A stretch of DNA of 64,000 bases from Listeria_A hofi (GCF_963575615.1 NZ_CAUYTL010000003.1:62001-126000); one strand, 5' to 3'; numbered from the stretch's first letter, positions 43,901 to 53,332 are shown. A program made the numbers and translations. The notes: generated by a model not told the origin, from the sequence alone.

Positions 43901-46094
43901 GAATGCGGTTAGCTCAATTGATCAACAGATTGCATTAATTGTGCAAAAATATCCTGAAATAGCAAAAACAGTTTTCTTAGCTAACGGTCAGGTTATTGAT
44001 AGTTCACAGGAAACATCGTCAGCTATGATTGCTGAAAATCAAAAAATTATTGATTCTGCTAGAAAAGTAGCTGAGTCAAGTATATCCATGACTCAAAGTT
44101 TACAATTTGTCGGTAATGAGTCAAATAAAGCGGGTGCTTTATGGAATAAGATGGTCTTTGACGAGAAAACTGGAAAAGTAAGCACTAACGCTCTTGAAAA
44201 GGTTGTTGAAGCAAGCAAACAAGAGGGCGTTTGGAACAAACTGAACTTCATGTCCAAAAACGGTCTACTATCAACTAATGTAAGTAAAATATTGGATGAG
44301 GCTAAACAGAAAAAGCTAACTGGTTGGGATGCTATTGAATATGCTACTAAGCATGCTGATATTGATTCCAATGAGAAGGAAATGCTAAAGAGTATATTAA
44401 AGAATAAGAATCAGAACTGGAATCCATTAGAGTATTTTAAAAAGCATGCTGACATAGATACGAATGCATATGACATTATGCAACTAGTTAAAGTTGCTAA
44501 AAGCCAAGGTTGGGATACTATACCCAACTATAGCAAAAAGGATTGGGAAATATTCACTAATGCGCTCCAAATAAAATCAGAGTTGCAATCAGCAATAAGA
44601 GATTGGAATGCTATACCTCAACGAGATCAAAAAGTCCTTGAATTTTCTTATAAAACGAACGGCAAAGCCCCATCAGGTTCACTCGCTTTCAATGCAAAAG
44701 GAACGAACTTCCACCCTGGAGGGGACATGGTTGTCAACGATGCGCCAGGTTCTAAATTTAAAGAACTTGTCACGTATCCGAATGGATTTTCATTTATTCC
44801 AGAAGGTAGAAACGTACTGTTACCTAATGTACCCCGTGGTTCATCTGTACTACGCGGAGATAAAACAGCTAAGATAATTCCAAGGTATGCAAAAGGTACA
44901 AAGAAATCCGTTATTCCAAAAAACACATTACAAAGTATGTCATCTAAATTCAATGTAGATATTCAACCACTCATGGTAAATATTCAGTATTCGAAAGATA
45001 GCAACAAACTAAACACAGAGCTGAAAAACCTTATCAGCAAACTAACAAAGGAATCACAAAATCGTAAGAGTAAGAATGTTAGTAATTTGAGTGTAAATAA
45101 TGCCAAACGATATGTTGAAAATGAGTATAAGAAACTGCAAACACTGATAAAAAAACGTGATACACTGATTCAGAAAATCAAGTCTGGTAATGAAAAGCTA
45201 AAAGAATTACAACAACAGAGTAATGATTACGCAAAAGGTATCACAGATAGTGCTAAGAGTTACACGTCTATTACAAGCCTAGATAAGGACGGTTTCGACA
45301 CAAAATATATGCAACAGGGCATGACAGAACGGCTGAAAAATCTTAATGAATTCAACGCCAACTTAGAAAAATTAAAGAAAATGGGCGTGAATAAAACAAC
45401 CTTAAGTGAAATTATGGAAGCTGGGGTTGAAGGTGGGGCATCTTACGCAAAAGCTTTAGCAGGTTCAGACAAGAAAACGATTCAATCGCTTAACAGTTTG
45501 CAAAGTCAAATTAACACAGCGAGTTCTCGGCTGGGTAATAACTCGGCTAACTATATGTACAAAGCTGGGATTGATTCAGCTAAAGGATTAGTGAAAGGGC
45601 TAGAGAGCCAACAAAAAGCACTAGAAAATGCAAGTAAGAAAATGGCGAATACGATTGTTAACACGACGAAGAAAACACTGAAAATCAAATCGCCGTCACG
45701 CAGATTCCGTGATGAAGTAGGTAAAATGGTTCCTGCTGGTTATATAGCTGGTGTAGAGTCAATGAAGGGTAAAGTAACTAAAACAATGAGTAATTTAATT
45801 TCAGTTCCTTCTATAGAAATACCCCCGATCCGTGAAGGTTCGTTATTGATGACGTCTATTAAGTCAGCGTTAAATGCACCAGGTGAGAATAAAACGATTC
45901 AACCTGTGGACAACAACGGTGTTATTGAACAATTAGTCGCATCAAATAAACAGCAAGGAGAAATGATTCAATTGTTGAAAGCTCTACTATCTAAAGATTT
46001 AATTGTAGACGATAAAGCGCTAGAAAGAAGCAATACAAAAATCCAAAACAGGCAGTTGAGAAATGATTTGCATTCGTTAGGTGGGAGTATATGA
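40905..46094 (+). CDS. tail tape measure protein
   Basis: A 1729-residue protein setting tail length. Residues 1-250 are coiled coil. From about 270 to 620 is the TP901-type tape measure domain (FEAQMDSVQAVSGATGSEM). A hydrophobic stretch near 745-770 (LGLLTNPIGLTVLGVGGIG) is a likely membrane segment for DNA entry. Around residues 1130-1220 a motif with HADIDxN occurs twice (ATKHADIDSNE, FKKHADIDTNA). The C-terminal part is helical. No peptidase domain is seen. Confidence 0.93.
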   Translation: MSGNTPLGKMIVEMDLQSSKFTSSLTAVKRSLKNSESQMRAQMAVFDNADNKLGKLEAQYNGLNRSLQINKKHVDNLTKAYKEEVEANGEASVRAQNLARDINNTVSKQANLERQLKATGAAMKVEKLDLEELNNKMQANSRHTSALAQQQSLAGNKMGAMRTQYAGLGQKITDLTRIREAERQKLETIASVSGKTSSAYVNQKARIAELDNQIKINSNTMDSYAKKIGGLSPRFDEFRNQLENNASRFKNVGDKAWEAGKTVTTRFSAPLAVGLGVAIKKAADFEAQMDSVQAVSGATGSEMTKLQDLAVQLGADTKYSAQEAAMGIEELIKAGLSTTDVLNGGLAGALDLATAGEIDLASAAEIASTALNAFRDDNLSVADAANILAGGANASATDVEGLRLGLQQASAVASGAGLSFEDTATALSVFAQNGLKGSDSGTSLKTMLMRLHPQTDAAAGEFERLGLLTTNTENAMKTLKENGIKPLSGEQGILMEQMHDLAKSMAGPKASTAKVNKEFNKLLMNSGSLQSAFYDANGDLRSMSEIADILQKSLKGMSSEQRSAALNTMFGSDAIRAGNILYKEGAKGIKDMNKEMSKVTAAEVAKKKMDNLKGAVEELKGAAETLAITTGQTLIPMFTDVVKHAQQMLDKFNNLNPGVQKFITQMALAGAVAGPAIMAFGGLNRGLGSMISVIDKSVGGFSVMKLAMQNTKSGVSELSSGVGQANRPFSIVTKSATTFGKGLGLLTNPIGLTVLGVGGIGLALYGLKKAYDNSRTDIDLWGTNVPKRTAKVLEGVQNLNNRATGEFQLMSQGISGSSSAMIEDFSRMGASIENDLKSRIEGLNEALKLVPGYAKEAVGAVLSDEEKRLQGALKKVEDNNRRVSEIKKQAKDNDYKMTLEQSKRIKDLEMQNAKEYVNITVDNKKDREALLSAMTADVTSATEEQAKSWATGLAKQRQIIGTEAAKSREEFKKSLLDNGVKEGSDVWVKSLKAMEEGSKNAVSSIDQQIALIVQKYPEIAKTVFLANGQVIDSSQETSSAMIAENQKIIDSARKVAESSISMTQSLQFVGNESNKAGALWNKMVFDEKTGKVSTNALEKVVEASKQEGVWNKLNFMSKNGLLSTNVSKILDEAKQKKLTGWDAIEYATKHADIDSNEKEMLKSILKNKNQNWNPLEYFKKHADIDTNAYDIMQLVKVAKSQGWDTIPNYSKKDWEIFTNALQIKSELQSAIRDWNAIPQRDQKVLEFSYKTNGKAPSGSLAFNAKGTNFHPGGDMVVNDAPGSKFKELVTYPNGFSFIPEGRNVLLPNVPRGSSVLRGDKTAKIIPRYAKGTKKSVIPKNTLQSMSSKFNVDIQPLMVNIQYSKDSNKLNTELKNLISKLTKESQNRKSKNVSNLSVNNAKRYVENEYKKLQTLIKKRDTLIQKIKSGNEKLKELQQQSNDYAKGITDSAKSYTSITSLDKDGFDTKYMQQGMTERLKNLNEFNANLEKLKKMGVNKTTLSEIMEAGVEGGASYAKALAGSDKKTIQSLNSLQSQINTASSRLGNNSANYMYKAGIDSAKGLVKGLESQQKALENASKKMANTIVNTTKKTLKIKSPSRRFRDEVGKMVPAGYIAGVESMKGKVTKTMSNLISVPSIEIPPIREGSLLMTSIKSALNAPGENKTIQPVDNNGVIEQLVASNKQQGEMIQLLKALLSKDLIVDDKALERSNTKIQNRQLRNDLHSLGGSI

Positions 46095-46906
46095 TGAGGC
46101 ATGAAGTGATATTTTTAATTAATAACGAACCAGTGAACTTTACCGGTAAGTCAGGTATATACGCCCTCGAATATGATCGAGACGATGTCAATACAACCAA
46201 TGATGATATTGATATGTTCGGAATGGATGGTGTGATACCTCGTGTTAAAAATTTTGGCCCGTTTGAATTCAGGCTGAAATTTTACTTCGATGGTCGATAC
46301 GATAGAAAATTAGCGTTGCAAGAAATTCAAAACTTAGTGCATAGGCGTGAGTATTATTATGTCACACATTCTTTCATGCCAGGTATGAAATTCGCAGTCA
46401 ATAAAGCAACGATAGAGAAAGAGCAGTTGTTTGGAAATGAATTTATTTTCACTATCATGTTCAACTGTTTCGCAGGTTGCGCCGAATCATTGTTATCAAC
46501 ACTAAGTGATTTTACGGTAATGGAAAAAAGCTGGCAGTTTGGACAAAATTTAGTATCGCAAAATTACCAGTACAAACACACGCGGAATAAGTTCCCCATT
46601 TATAACGCTGGTGAACTCACGGTAAATCCTCGTCAACATTATTTACGAATCAGGCTAAAAGGTGAGAGTGATGGTAACTTACAAATATCCAATCTAACCA
46701 CAGGTGATACATTTATTTACAATCAACCAATCGCATTAGCGGACACACTCACTATAGAAAATGCCATACCAAAGCTCAACGGTGTAGCCTGTGGACGGGA
46801 CACAAACCACAGATTAATATCTTTAAAATCAGGTGAAAATCTCATCAGTATTGAAGGCGCAAGTAGCCTATCTACCGAATGGGATTTTTATTATCTGTAT
46901 AAGTAG
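46091..46906 (+). CDS. distal tail protein (Dit)
   Basis: A 271-residue siphovirus distal tail protein: N-terminal ring domain (NNEPVNFTGKSGIYALEYDR, FEFRLKFYFDGR) and a C-terminal carrier-like beta-sandwich. It forms the hub linking tail tube and baseplate and overlaps the tape measure gene by 4 bases. Confidence 0.88.
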   Translation: MMRHEVIFLINNEPVNFTGKSGIYALEYDRDDVNTTNDDIDMFGMDGVIPRVKNFGPFEFRLKFYFDGRYDRKLALQEIQNLVHRREYYYVTHSFMPGMKFAVNKATIEKEQLFGNEFIFTIMFNCFAGCAESLLSTLSDFTVMEKSWQFGQNLVSQNYQYKHTRNKFPIYNAGELTVNPRQHYLRIRLKGESDGNLQISNLTTGDTFIYNQPIALADTLTIENAIPKLNGVACGRDTNHRLISLKSGENLISIEGASSLSTEWDFYYLYK

Positions 46907-46914
46907 GTGAAAGC

Positions 46915-47943
46915 ATGAATGATATGGATGTGGTAGTGAGCGATTATAACAAGACGTATGAAGAAATACTAACAGGGATTGATAGAGATTCATTTTCAGA
47001 GACGCGAGAAGAAAACACCACTTGGCAACTTGATTTTTCTGTTACTAAAACAAAGGAGAATACATTTGCATTTGATTTATTAAATCATGAAAGCAGTGTG
47101 TTTTTCTTAGGTCAAGAGTTCATTGTAAAGCAAATGACGTTATCAGCAGAAGGCGCTGAAATAACAAAAACTGTCATGGCGAAACATTTTTACTACACAG
47201 CGCAAGATGGATTTCAATACAACACGATTTCAGGTAGTAAAAGCGCAAGTGACTGTTTGAAACATATATTCTCAAGTGGTACGCGCGGATTTACTTTTGA
47301 AGTCGTAGATAAGAACAATGTGCTTGAAAAGGTAGAGCAAGAGAATTTTGGGAATGCTAATTACCTAACGTTAATCGATGAGGTTCTAGAAGATTACAAA
47401 CTGGTTGTATTGCCGGACAACAAAAAGCTAACGTTTGTGCCAGTAGAGGACTATGGGGAGCGAGTAGAAAATCCTATCCGGTATCTATACAACACCGATA
47501 ATTTAACACTGGAAATAGATACGTTTTCTATGAAGACGCAGATTAAAGGGTTCGGAAAAGTAAGAAGTGACGGCATTCCGTTTTTTGAACCACGAACTTA
47601 TACCAGCCCTGAAAGTGCCACATGGGGCATTCGTATTCAAGACCCCGTTTCAGATGAACGGTACACAGTTGTAGGAAACATGGACAGGCGTTTGAAGTTA
47701 GAACTACAGGATTACCCAGCGACAACGATTAGCACGAATTTGAGATTGAATTTTAATGTCCAGTTAGGTGATTACGTGATGCTTATCTATGAGCCATTAA
47801 ACCTTATGTACGATGTGAAGATTGTAGGTTTTAAGAAGTACCATTTAACAGATAAGCCACCTGAAATTACATTATCAAACATAAAAAAATCAATCACGAA
47901 AGTATTAGCGCAAGTGATTAAAAACATGAAAGGGGCGAAATGA
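46915..47943 (+). CDS. tail-associated (Tal/gp27-like) baseplate protein
   Basis: A 342-residue protein in the prophage-endopeptidase-tail family position, matching its gp27-like hub domain (TWQLDFSVTKTKENTFAFDLL, YLTLIDEVLEDYKLVVLPDN). It is short: no C-terminal peptidoglycan hydrolase is attached. Confidence 0.85.
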   Translation: MNDMDVVVSDYNKTYEEILTGIDRDSFSETREENTTWQLDFSVTKTKENTFAFDLLNHESSVFFLGQEFIVKQMTLSAEGAEITKTVMAKHFYYTAQDGFQYNTISGSKSASDCLKHIFSSGTRGFTFEVVDKNNVLEKVEQENFGNANYLTLIDEVLEDYKLVVLPDNKKLTFVPVEDYGERVENPIRYLYNTDNLTLEIDTFSMKTQIKGFGKVRSDGIPFFEPRTYTSPESATWGIRIQDPVSDERYTVVGNMDRRLKLELQDYPATTISTNLRLNFNVQLGDYVMLIYEPLNLMYDVKIVGFKKYHLTDKPPEITLSNIKKSITKVLAQVIKNMKGAK

Positions 47944-48966
47944 ATGTCTATATTATTAGATCGCTGGGGGAATATCATTTATGATTCCAGCAAAATTGAA
48001 CAGTTCAATAACAACATGGATAAAATAGAAAAAGAGTTTTTAGGAAATACACAAGATATTTATGCTACAAATAAACGAATTGATAACTTGATTTTAAACG
48101 TTTCTGGTAATGATATTACAGAAGTTGTTGACGCAAGGGTTAACTCGAACGGAACTGTTTATCCTACTTTGAAAGCTAAGTTAGATGCGTTCGAGCGAAC
48201 GATGGCATCCTATTTAACAGATGTTAACACAGAGATAGGCAAGGTAAACGAAACGGCTCAAAAACTCGAAGAACAATTAAAAGCGCTTTACGGTGCCACA
48301 GAGGCAAACCTTGAAATCTATGTAGACGCGGATAAAGGAAACGATACATCAGGAACAGGGGCATCGGATGCGCCGTATAGAACAATCAATAAAGCAGTAC
48401 AGCAAATACCACGCGCACTGAACGGAAGTGCTGTTTATATTTATCTCGTACCTGGTATTTACAATGAAGATGTTTACATTCAGAACAAGCAAATAACGGC
48501 AATCTTTATTCAAGGTACGAATAGTGCAACTGTGGACCCTAAAAATAAACAGACTGGTGTTTTTGTGCGTCACTTAAATTTCCGTGATTGCTCTGGTTAT
48601 TTATCTTTACGAGGATTGAATCAAGTCAATGCAGATCAGACACCGAATAAATCTGGAACATTTGTATTTACCCGTTGCGGATATGCATCCGTAGGTTTCT
48701 GTAGATTTGATGACGCAAAAGCAAAAACGAATTCGGTTCCAGCGGTTGTTATTGATTCTGGTAATGGAGGCGCTCATAATTGTTACTTCCTTAATCAGTA
48801 CGCGGCACAAATAGACCAGTATACGGCGTATTCTAATTTCGCTTATACAAACTCAGGCGTTGGGAATACGTACAGCGTTATTTCAGACGCTTCTATTGTA
48901 CAAATTAATCCACCTAATAATGTAGGTGGAGCAACACTTGTGAAGAATGGAGGTACTTTGACATGA
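47944..48966 (+). CDS. baseplate/tail protein with beta-helix domain
   Basis: A 340-residue protein. The N-terminal 125 residues are helical (YATNKRIDNLILNVSGNDIT) for attachment to the tail tip. From about residue 120 comes a pectate-lyase-like right-handed beta-helix opening (YVDADKGNDTSGTGASDAPY). It may contact or cleave cell wall sugars. It ends overlapping the next gene by 4 bases. Confidence 0.78.
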   Translation: MSILLDRWGNIIYDSSKIEQFNNNMDKIEKEFLGNTQDIYATNKRIDNLILNVSGNDITEVVDARVNSNGTVYPTLKAKLDAFERTMASYLTDVNTEIGKVNETAQKLEEQLKALYGATEANLEIYVDADKGNDTSGTGASDAPYRTINKAVQQIPRALNGSAVYIYLVPGIYNEDVYIQNKQITAIFIQGTNSATVDPKNKQTGVFVRHLNFRDCSGYLSLRGLNQVNADQTPNKSGTFVFTRCGYASVGFCRFDDAKAKTNSVPAVVIDSGNGGAHNCYFLNQYAAQIDQYTAYSNFAYTNSGVGNTYSVISDASIVQINPPNNVGGATLVKNGGTLT

Positions 48967-51404
48967 TAAATGAAGTGCATAAAGATTTAGGGACCAAATT
49001 AGAGATTTCAAGTTATCATCAGAACTCGATTGATTTAAGAGGTAGTTTCTCCACACAAGATATTAAGACAGCGCGTTTAATATTTGATGTTGAAAAGGAT
49101 ACTGTACCATTCCCGATGAGTGCGCTAACCGCCACAATTTACATGAAGGGTAACAATTTTGTTGTACAAGACACCTGCGAAGTAAATAAAGAGTTGAGTC
49201 AGATAAGTTACATTCTGAATGATGAAACGATAAAACACTTTGGACCAGTGCAAGCAGAGATTTATTTACGGTTCAATCAGGGTCAATCGTTATCTGTTCA
49301 TAAATTCCATTTTACAATTGACCAGGCATTGATTGATCAGGATTTAGATGTTATTTATCAGGTCTATATCCGCGATTTAGAAGATATAAAAGATGAATAT
49401 TTGCATATGTTTGATGGATTTAAAACAGAAGTGTTGGAAATTATTCAGGAGTTAGAAACAGAAACCGGAGAGCTATCATCACGATTACAAGAGTTGAAAG
49501 AAATAGTTGAAAAAGGAGTACTAGCTAGTCAAACAAACGATGGCCTGATGAGGAAAGAAGACAAGGTGACGGTAGATACTGCTAGCGCGGCGATGGAAAA
49601 TGTCAAATTGTTAAGTACTGGCTTCGAAAAGTTAAGGATGGGACAAGCGGTTAAAATTCTATGTTACGGTGACAGTCTCACATATGGTTACGATATTTAC
49701 AGTGTTGATAAAAGGCCACCTGACAGCGTATTGACACCAAACGGAACAGCTCATACACGAGAACGAGCCAGCATTACTTATCCAGAAGCATTAGAAACAG
49801 CGCTGAAACAACTATATCCGAGTGTATCGGTAAAAAACTGTGGTTATTCAGGTGACACGGTTATTTCGTCATATTCAAAATGGGACGGTGTGAATTTTGG
49901 TGCGGATATTTCACTGTTTATGCTAGGGCATAATGATAGTAAAAATGCCACTGAGTCAATCGATGATTTCGTTAAGGGTTACAAAAAAATCATTGAGCGA
50001 GCGCTGGCGTGGGGAAGTGCTGTAATCTTTCTAACGCCTCCTAAACAAAAAAACGGTGCAGATGCGACTGTAGATGTATATTCACAGTCTATTATACAAC
50101 TGGCGAAAGAGTATCATGCGCCTGTAATTGATATGTCAGCCGAGACAGCAGGAATTCCGGCTAACTTTTATTCTGATACTGTTCATTTCAACGGTACAGG
50201 CTACACATTCATCGGGAACAAAATAGCCTCTTTATTCATCAATAAATCTATTTTGAATATGAATAAAGTAAAAGATCATGAAGCCTTGAGTGTTACAAAA
50301 GAAAACAGCGGCATTCAGTATAACGATAAGTGTACTCCCTCTACAAGTGAATTCTTCCCGACGGAGGACTCGACTGAATTAGGAAAGGGAATCGCGTTGG
50401 TATTGAAACCAGGGGGAAAAGCTTACTTTTCATTCTACGCAGAAGAAGGTAATTTGTTAATTTTTCCCTCTATTTATGCCAGCTCAAAAACATTAAATTT
50501 AAAAACAGAATTGAATTTCGGAGCAGAAACATCGAACAATGTCATTTCTTACGCGAATGGTACGACAGCCGCAAGAGTCATGAATAAGTCATTGAAATCG
50601 GCGACCTATCTTACTGCTGATTTGAACTGGTACAACTCCGCGGCATTATATATTGATGGTAAAATAAACGCAAGCAAACTACTATTTGCCGCTCGCAAAG
50701 GCTATTACACGGTAAGCATCGAGAACTTAGACCCGACCTACTCGGTGAACTTATTTGGCTTAGAGTTCAGAAATACGAAAAATGCTATGTATGGAAATAA
50801 TACATTGTACACACTAGGAACGATTACAACGGATATCCTAACACTCGGTGCCGGAAGCTATGAGCTGTATTCAAGCAATGCAATCAATATGCCCTTCTCT
50901 GGGGCGGGACTAGCCGCTTTGGAAATTTATATCGGTGGTAATAATAGAAAAATGTTCCGTGTGGCCAATTGGACGACTAGAAAGATGTGGCAGGGAATGT
51001 ACAACCCTGCTGTTTCGAGTGAAATCGCATGGGAACCCATTTCGACAGAGGGATATGTAGATGCCTACTTTGAGAATAAAGTGATTTTCTCTGGAGCTGT
51101 CTATATGTTGGCTGGACAATCCTACGCATTCGATTTTTCAAAAATGAAGAGATCGCTCTTTGTTAGGGTTAGTCGCTATCTTCCAGGCACAGGAGCCTAC
51201 GATTACGGTTTTGAAACATTTGAATTTCACAAAAAAGATATTGTCGATTTATCAGGTTTTGCGCATTGGCGTAACATGCCAGGGCGTACAGATAATGCAA
51301 AAAAAGCATTTTATATTAGTCCGTTAGGAAACATTAAAGGGCATGATGATAATGCAGCATCACCGAATTCAGCATATGCGATACGTGAAATTTGGTACGA
51401 TTAA
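48963..51404 (+). CDS. receptor-binding baseplate protein with SGNH hydrolase domain
   Basis: An 813-residue protein in three parts. Residues 1-150 are a BppU-like N-terminal domain and 150-210 a coiled coil. Residues about 230-415 form an SGNH/GDSL hydrolase with block I GDSLTYGYD, block III GHNDS and block V DTVHFNG, so all catalytic residues are present. The C-terminal part (about 425-813) is beta-rich with a pyocin-knob-like WTTRKMWQGMYN segment. It likely binds and deacylates wall teichoic acid or other surface glycans during adsorption. Confidence 0.87.
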   Translation: MINEVHKDLGTKLEISSYHQNSIDLRGSFSTQDIKTARLIFDVEKDTVPFPMSALTATIYMKGNNFVVQDTCEVNKELSQISYILNDETIKHFGPVQAEIYLRFNQGQSLSVHKFHFTIDQALIDQDLDVIYQVYIRDLEDIKDEYLHMFDGFKTEVLEIIQELETETGELSSRLQELKEIVEKGVLASQTNDGLMRKEDKVTVDTASAAMENVKLLSTGFEKLRMGQAVKILCYGDSLTYGYDIYSVDKRPPDSVLTPNGTAHTRERASITYPEALETALKQLYPSVSVKNCGYSGDTVISSYSKWDGVNFGADISLFMLGHNDSKNATESIDDFVKGYKKIIERALAWGSAVIFLTPPKQKNGADATVDVYSQSIIQLAKEYHAPVIDMSAETAGIPANFYSDTVHFNGTGYTFIGNKIASLFINKSILNMNKVKDHEALSVTKENSGIQYNDKCTPSTSEFFPTEDSTELGKGIALVLKPGGKAYFSFYAEEGNLLIFPSIYASSKTLNLKTELNFGAETSNNVISYANGTTAARVMNKSLKSATYLTADLNWYNSAALYIDGKINASKLLFAARKGYYTVSIENLDPTYSVNLFGLEFRNTKNAMYGNNTLYTLGTITTDILTLGAGSYELYSSNAINMPFSGAGLAALEIYIGGNNRKMFRVANWTTRKMWQGMYNPAVSSEIAWEPISTEGYVDAYFENKVIFSGAVYMLAGQSYAFDFSKMKRSLFVRVSRYLPGTGAYDYGFETFEFHKKDIVDLSGFAHWRNMPGRTDNAKKAFYISPLGNIKGHDDNAASPNSAYAIREIWYD

Positions 51405-51425
51405 TAAATAGGAGCGTGGTAAAAA

Positions 51426-51668
51426 ATGAGTAAACATGTTTTTGTACGAGTGAATGAACAAGGAATAATTAATGAGTGGTTTAAGGCACCAAGCGATGAT
51501 TATGTAATGGTTGAGGCGGATGAAGAACTCCTTCGAGATATGCCGATTGATTGCGCTATTGTGAAAGATGGAGTGGCGGTTATCAACCGTGATATACAAG
51601 ATGGATTAATAGAAGAAAATAAAGAATTGATCCATCAAATGCAAGAAGAATTTAGCACCTTTAGCTAG
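51426..51668 (+). CDS. small tail-region protein
   Basis: An 80-residue protein (MSKHVFVRVNEQGIINEWFK...) between the receptor-binding and holin genes, resembling the short proteins of unknown function at this place in many siphoviruses. Confidence 0.7.
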   Translation: MSKHVFVRVNEQGIINEWFKAPSDDYVMVEADEELLRDMPIDCAIVKDGVAVINRDIQDGLIEENKELIHQMQEEFSTFS

Positions 51669-51704
51669 GCGTATTTTTTATGAAATTGGGATGAGGTGGT
51701 TGGT

Positions 51705-52112
51705 TTGGAGGAGATTTTTGCAGGACTTTGGCAAGTGTTACAGTATGTTGTAGGTGCTGTAGTGACGGTTATTGTCGCCACTTTTGCAATTGGGAAAATA
51801 AAGCCATTGCAAAAAATTGCTATTTTTATTTTATCGACATCGATTGATTTAGCTTTACGGCCTTATGTTGAAAAAGTTGGGGTCGTTCAAAGTGAAATTG
51901 TAATGGTTAGGCAAAATGTGACTGATGTTAAAGAGGAGTTGGAAGCTTATAAACGTGAAGCAGATCAACGCTTTCAAAAGAAGCAAAATCTGATTGATTC
52001 AAATATTAGGCTTGAAAAAAACAACTACGCAAATATCAATAAGCGGCTTGATGATGTTCAAGGATTGCTACAAATGCTTATAGATAACAATTTGAAGGGT
52101 GGTGAAAAATGA
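51705..52112 (+). CDS. membrane-anchored coiled-coil protein of the lysis region
   Basis: About 135 residues: an N-terminal transmembrane helix (VLQYVVGAVVTVIVATFAIG) followed by a coiled coil (residues 70-130). The TTG at 51705 or the GTG at 51696 can be the start; GAGGTGG precedes the first closely. It overlaps the holin gene by 4 bases. It may be a second holin or an antiholin-like lysis modulator. Confidence 0.65.
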   Translation: MEEIFAGLWQVLQYVVGAVVTVIVATFAIGKIKPLQKIAIFILSTSIDLALRPYVEKVGVVQSEIVMVRQNVTDVKEELEAYKREADQRFQKKQNLIDSNIRLEKNNYANINKRLDDVQGLLQMLIDNNLKGGEK

Positions 52113-52405
52113 TGGAACAAACAATCGAATTTGGGAAAGAAATGTATATCTACATCCCCCTATTAGTCGCAGCTACAACAGCAACTGTTGAAATGCTTAA
52201 GAAAACGGGGTGGTTCAAGACACAGCACTTACCAGTTGTGTCTTTTATTGTGGGGATTTTGCTTGGCTTAGCCGCGATGGTACTTCCAGGCGCAGGAAGT
52301 ATTGGTGTCATGTTATGGGCTGGTGGAACTGCTGGCTTGGGTGGAACGTGGGCTTATGAATTTGTTACCAATCGAGCTAAAAAATACGGAGAGGATGATA
52401 AATAA
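52109..52405 (+). CDS. holin (Hol118-like)
   Basis: A 98-residue holin with three hydrophobic segments and the charged end NRAKKYGEDDK, closely like Hol118 of Listeria phage A118. It forms membrane lesions that release the endolysin. It overlaps the endolysin start by 1 base. Confidence 0.92.
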   Translation: MMEQTIEFGKEMYIYIPLLVAATTATVEMLKKTGWFKTQHLPVVSFIVGILLGLAAMVLPGAGSIGVMLWAGGTAGLGGTWAYEFVTNRAKKYGEDDK

Positions 52406-53181
52406 TGACAAAATTACACTACAGTGAAAGAAGTTGGGGTAACATTGCAAAACTGGCAAATGATACAAAGGCAAAGGCTACGGAATTATTCAAGTACGCA
52501 GAGGATAACAATATCGAAGTACTAATTTATGAGACTATCCGAACAAAAGCACAGCAGGAGGCAAACGTTGCTAGTGGTGCATCACAAACGATGAAGTCCT
52601 ATCATTTAGTGGGTCAAGCGCTTGATTTCGTACCTACGAAAGGTTCAGCAACTATTTGGGACGGATACGAACGTGCAGATATTAAAAAGTTCATTGCTAA
52701 AGCTAAAGCATTGGGCTTTGAATGGGGTGGAGATTGGAAGGGGTTTGTGGATAAACCACACTTGCAGAACAATTATAAGGGTTATGGTACAGATACATTT
52801 GGGGATGCACCGAGCAAATCACCGCAAACTCCCTCTAAACCATCCGCAAGTGGTAGTATTGTAGATTACTTGAACAGTAAAAAGATTGATTCTAGTATGG
52901 CTAATCGTAAAAAACTAGCTGTTCAGTATGGTATCGCAAATTACACGGGAACAGCGTCGCAAAATACGGCTTTATTGAATAAACTAAAAGCCGGCGCTTC
53001 AACATCTAAACCAGCGCAATCAGGATACAAAGGCGCTTCACTAGTTGATTATCTGAAATCAGTTAAGAAAGCGTCTGACTACAGTTCGCGTGCTAAATAT
53101 GCAACACAGTACGGCATTAAAAACTATAAAGGTAGTGCTTCGCAGAACTTGCAGTTGTTGAAGAAGATGCGCGGATTTTAA
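52405..53181 (+). CDS. endolysin, L-alanyl-D-glutamate peptidase (Ply118-like)
   Basis: A 258-residue endolysin. Residues 1-135 are the VanY/Ply118-type peptidase (IEVLIYETIRTKAQQEANV, SYHLVGQALDFVP, WGGDWKGFVDKPHLQ), containing the zinc His/Asp ligands. The C-terminal half has two copies of a wall-binding repeat (SIVDYLNSKKIDSSMANRKK near 150 and SLVDYLKSVKKASDY near 212). Ply118 has one such repeat plus another wall-binding domain; this enzyme is shorter. Confidence 0.93.
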   Translation: MTKLHYSERSWGNIAKLANDTKAKATELFKYAEDNNIEVLIYETIRTKAQQEANVASGASQTMKSYHLVGQALDFVPTKGSATIWDGYERADIKKFIAKAKALGFEWGGDWKGFVDKPHLQNNYKGYGTDTFGDAPSKSPQTPSKPSASGSIVDYLNSKKIDSSMANRKKLAVQYGIANYTGTASQNTALLNKLKAGASTSKPAQSGYKGASLVDYLKSVKKASDYSSRAKYATQYGIKNYKGSASQNLQLLKKMRGF

Positions 53182-53194
53182 GTTAAGGATTGAA

Positions 53195-53218
53195 AGCCTC
53201 TCGGTTGAGGGGCTTTTG
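53195..53218 (+). terminator. terminator of the late operon
   Basis: AGCCTCTC (53195-53202) pairs with GAGGGGCT (53207-53214), with a GGTT loop, followed by TTTT. Confidence 0.85.
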
Positions 53219-53263
53219 GTACATAAGGAATAATAAGCAAAATTAATTTTAGATGATTTATTG

Positions 53264-53322
53264 TTTACAGATGGGTTTTAGGTGTTATAATGATAATAAG
53301 AGGTATTAACCAACGAGGTTAA
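53264..53322 (+). promoter_or_regulatory. promoter and operator of the toxin-antitoxin pair
   Basis: TTTACA (53264-53269), 16-bp spacer, TATAAT (53286-53291) with a TG one base upstream. A perfect inverted repeat TTAACC/GGTTAA (53306-53322) lies just downstream, next to the ribosome binding site AGGTTAAGGGG, suggesting autorepression by the antitoxin. Confidence 0.7.
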
Positions 53323-53332
53323 GGGGAAATTT

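Noticed and set aside
44608..44877. 89-codon frame within the tape measure gene
   Set aside because: It overlaps the real gene in another frame, without initiation signal.
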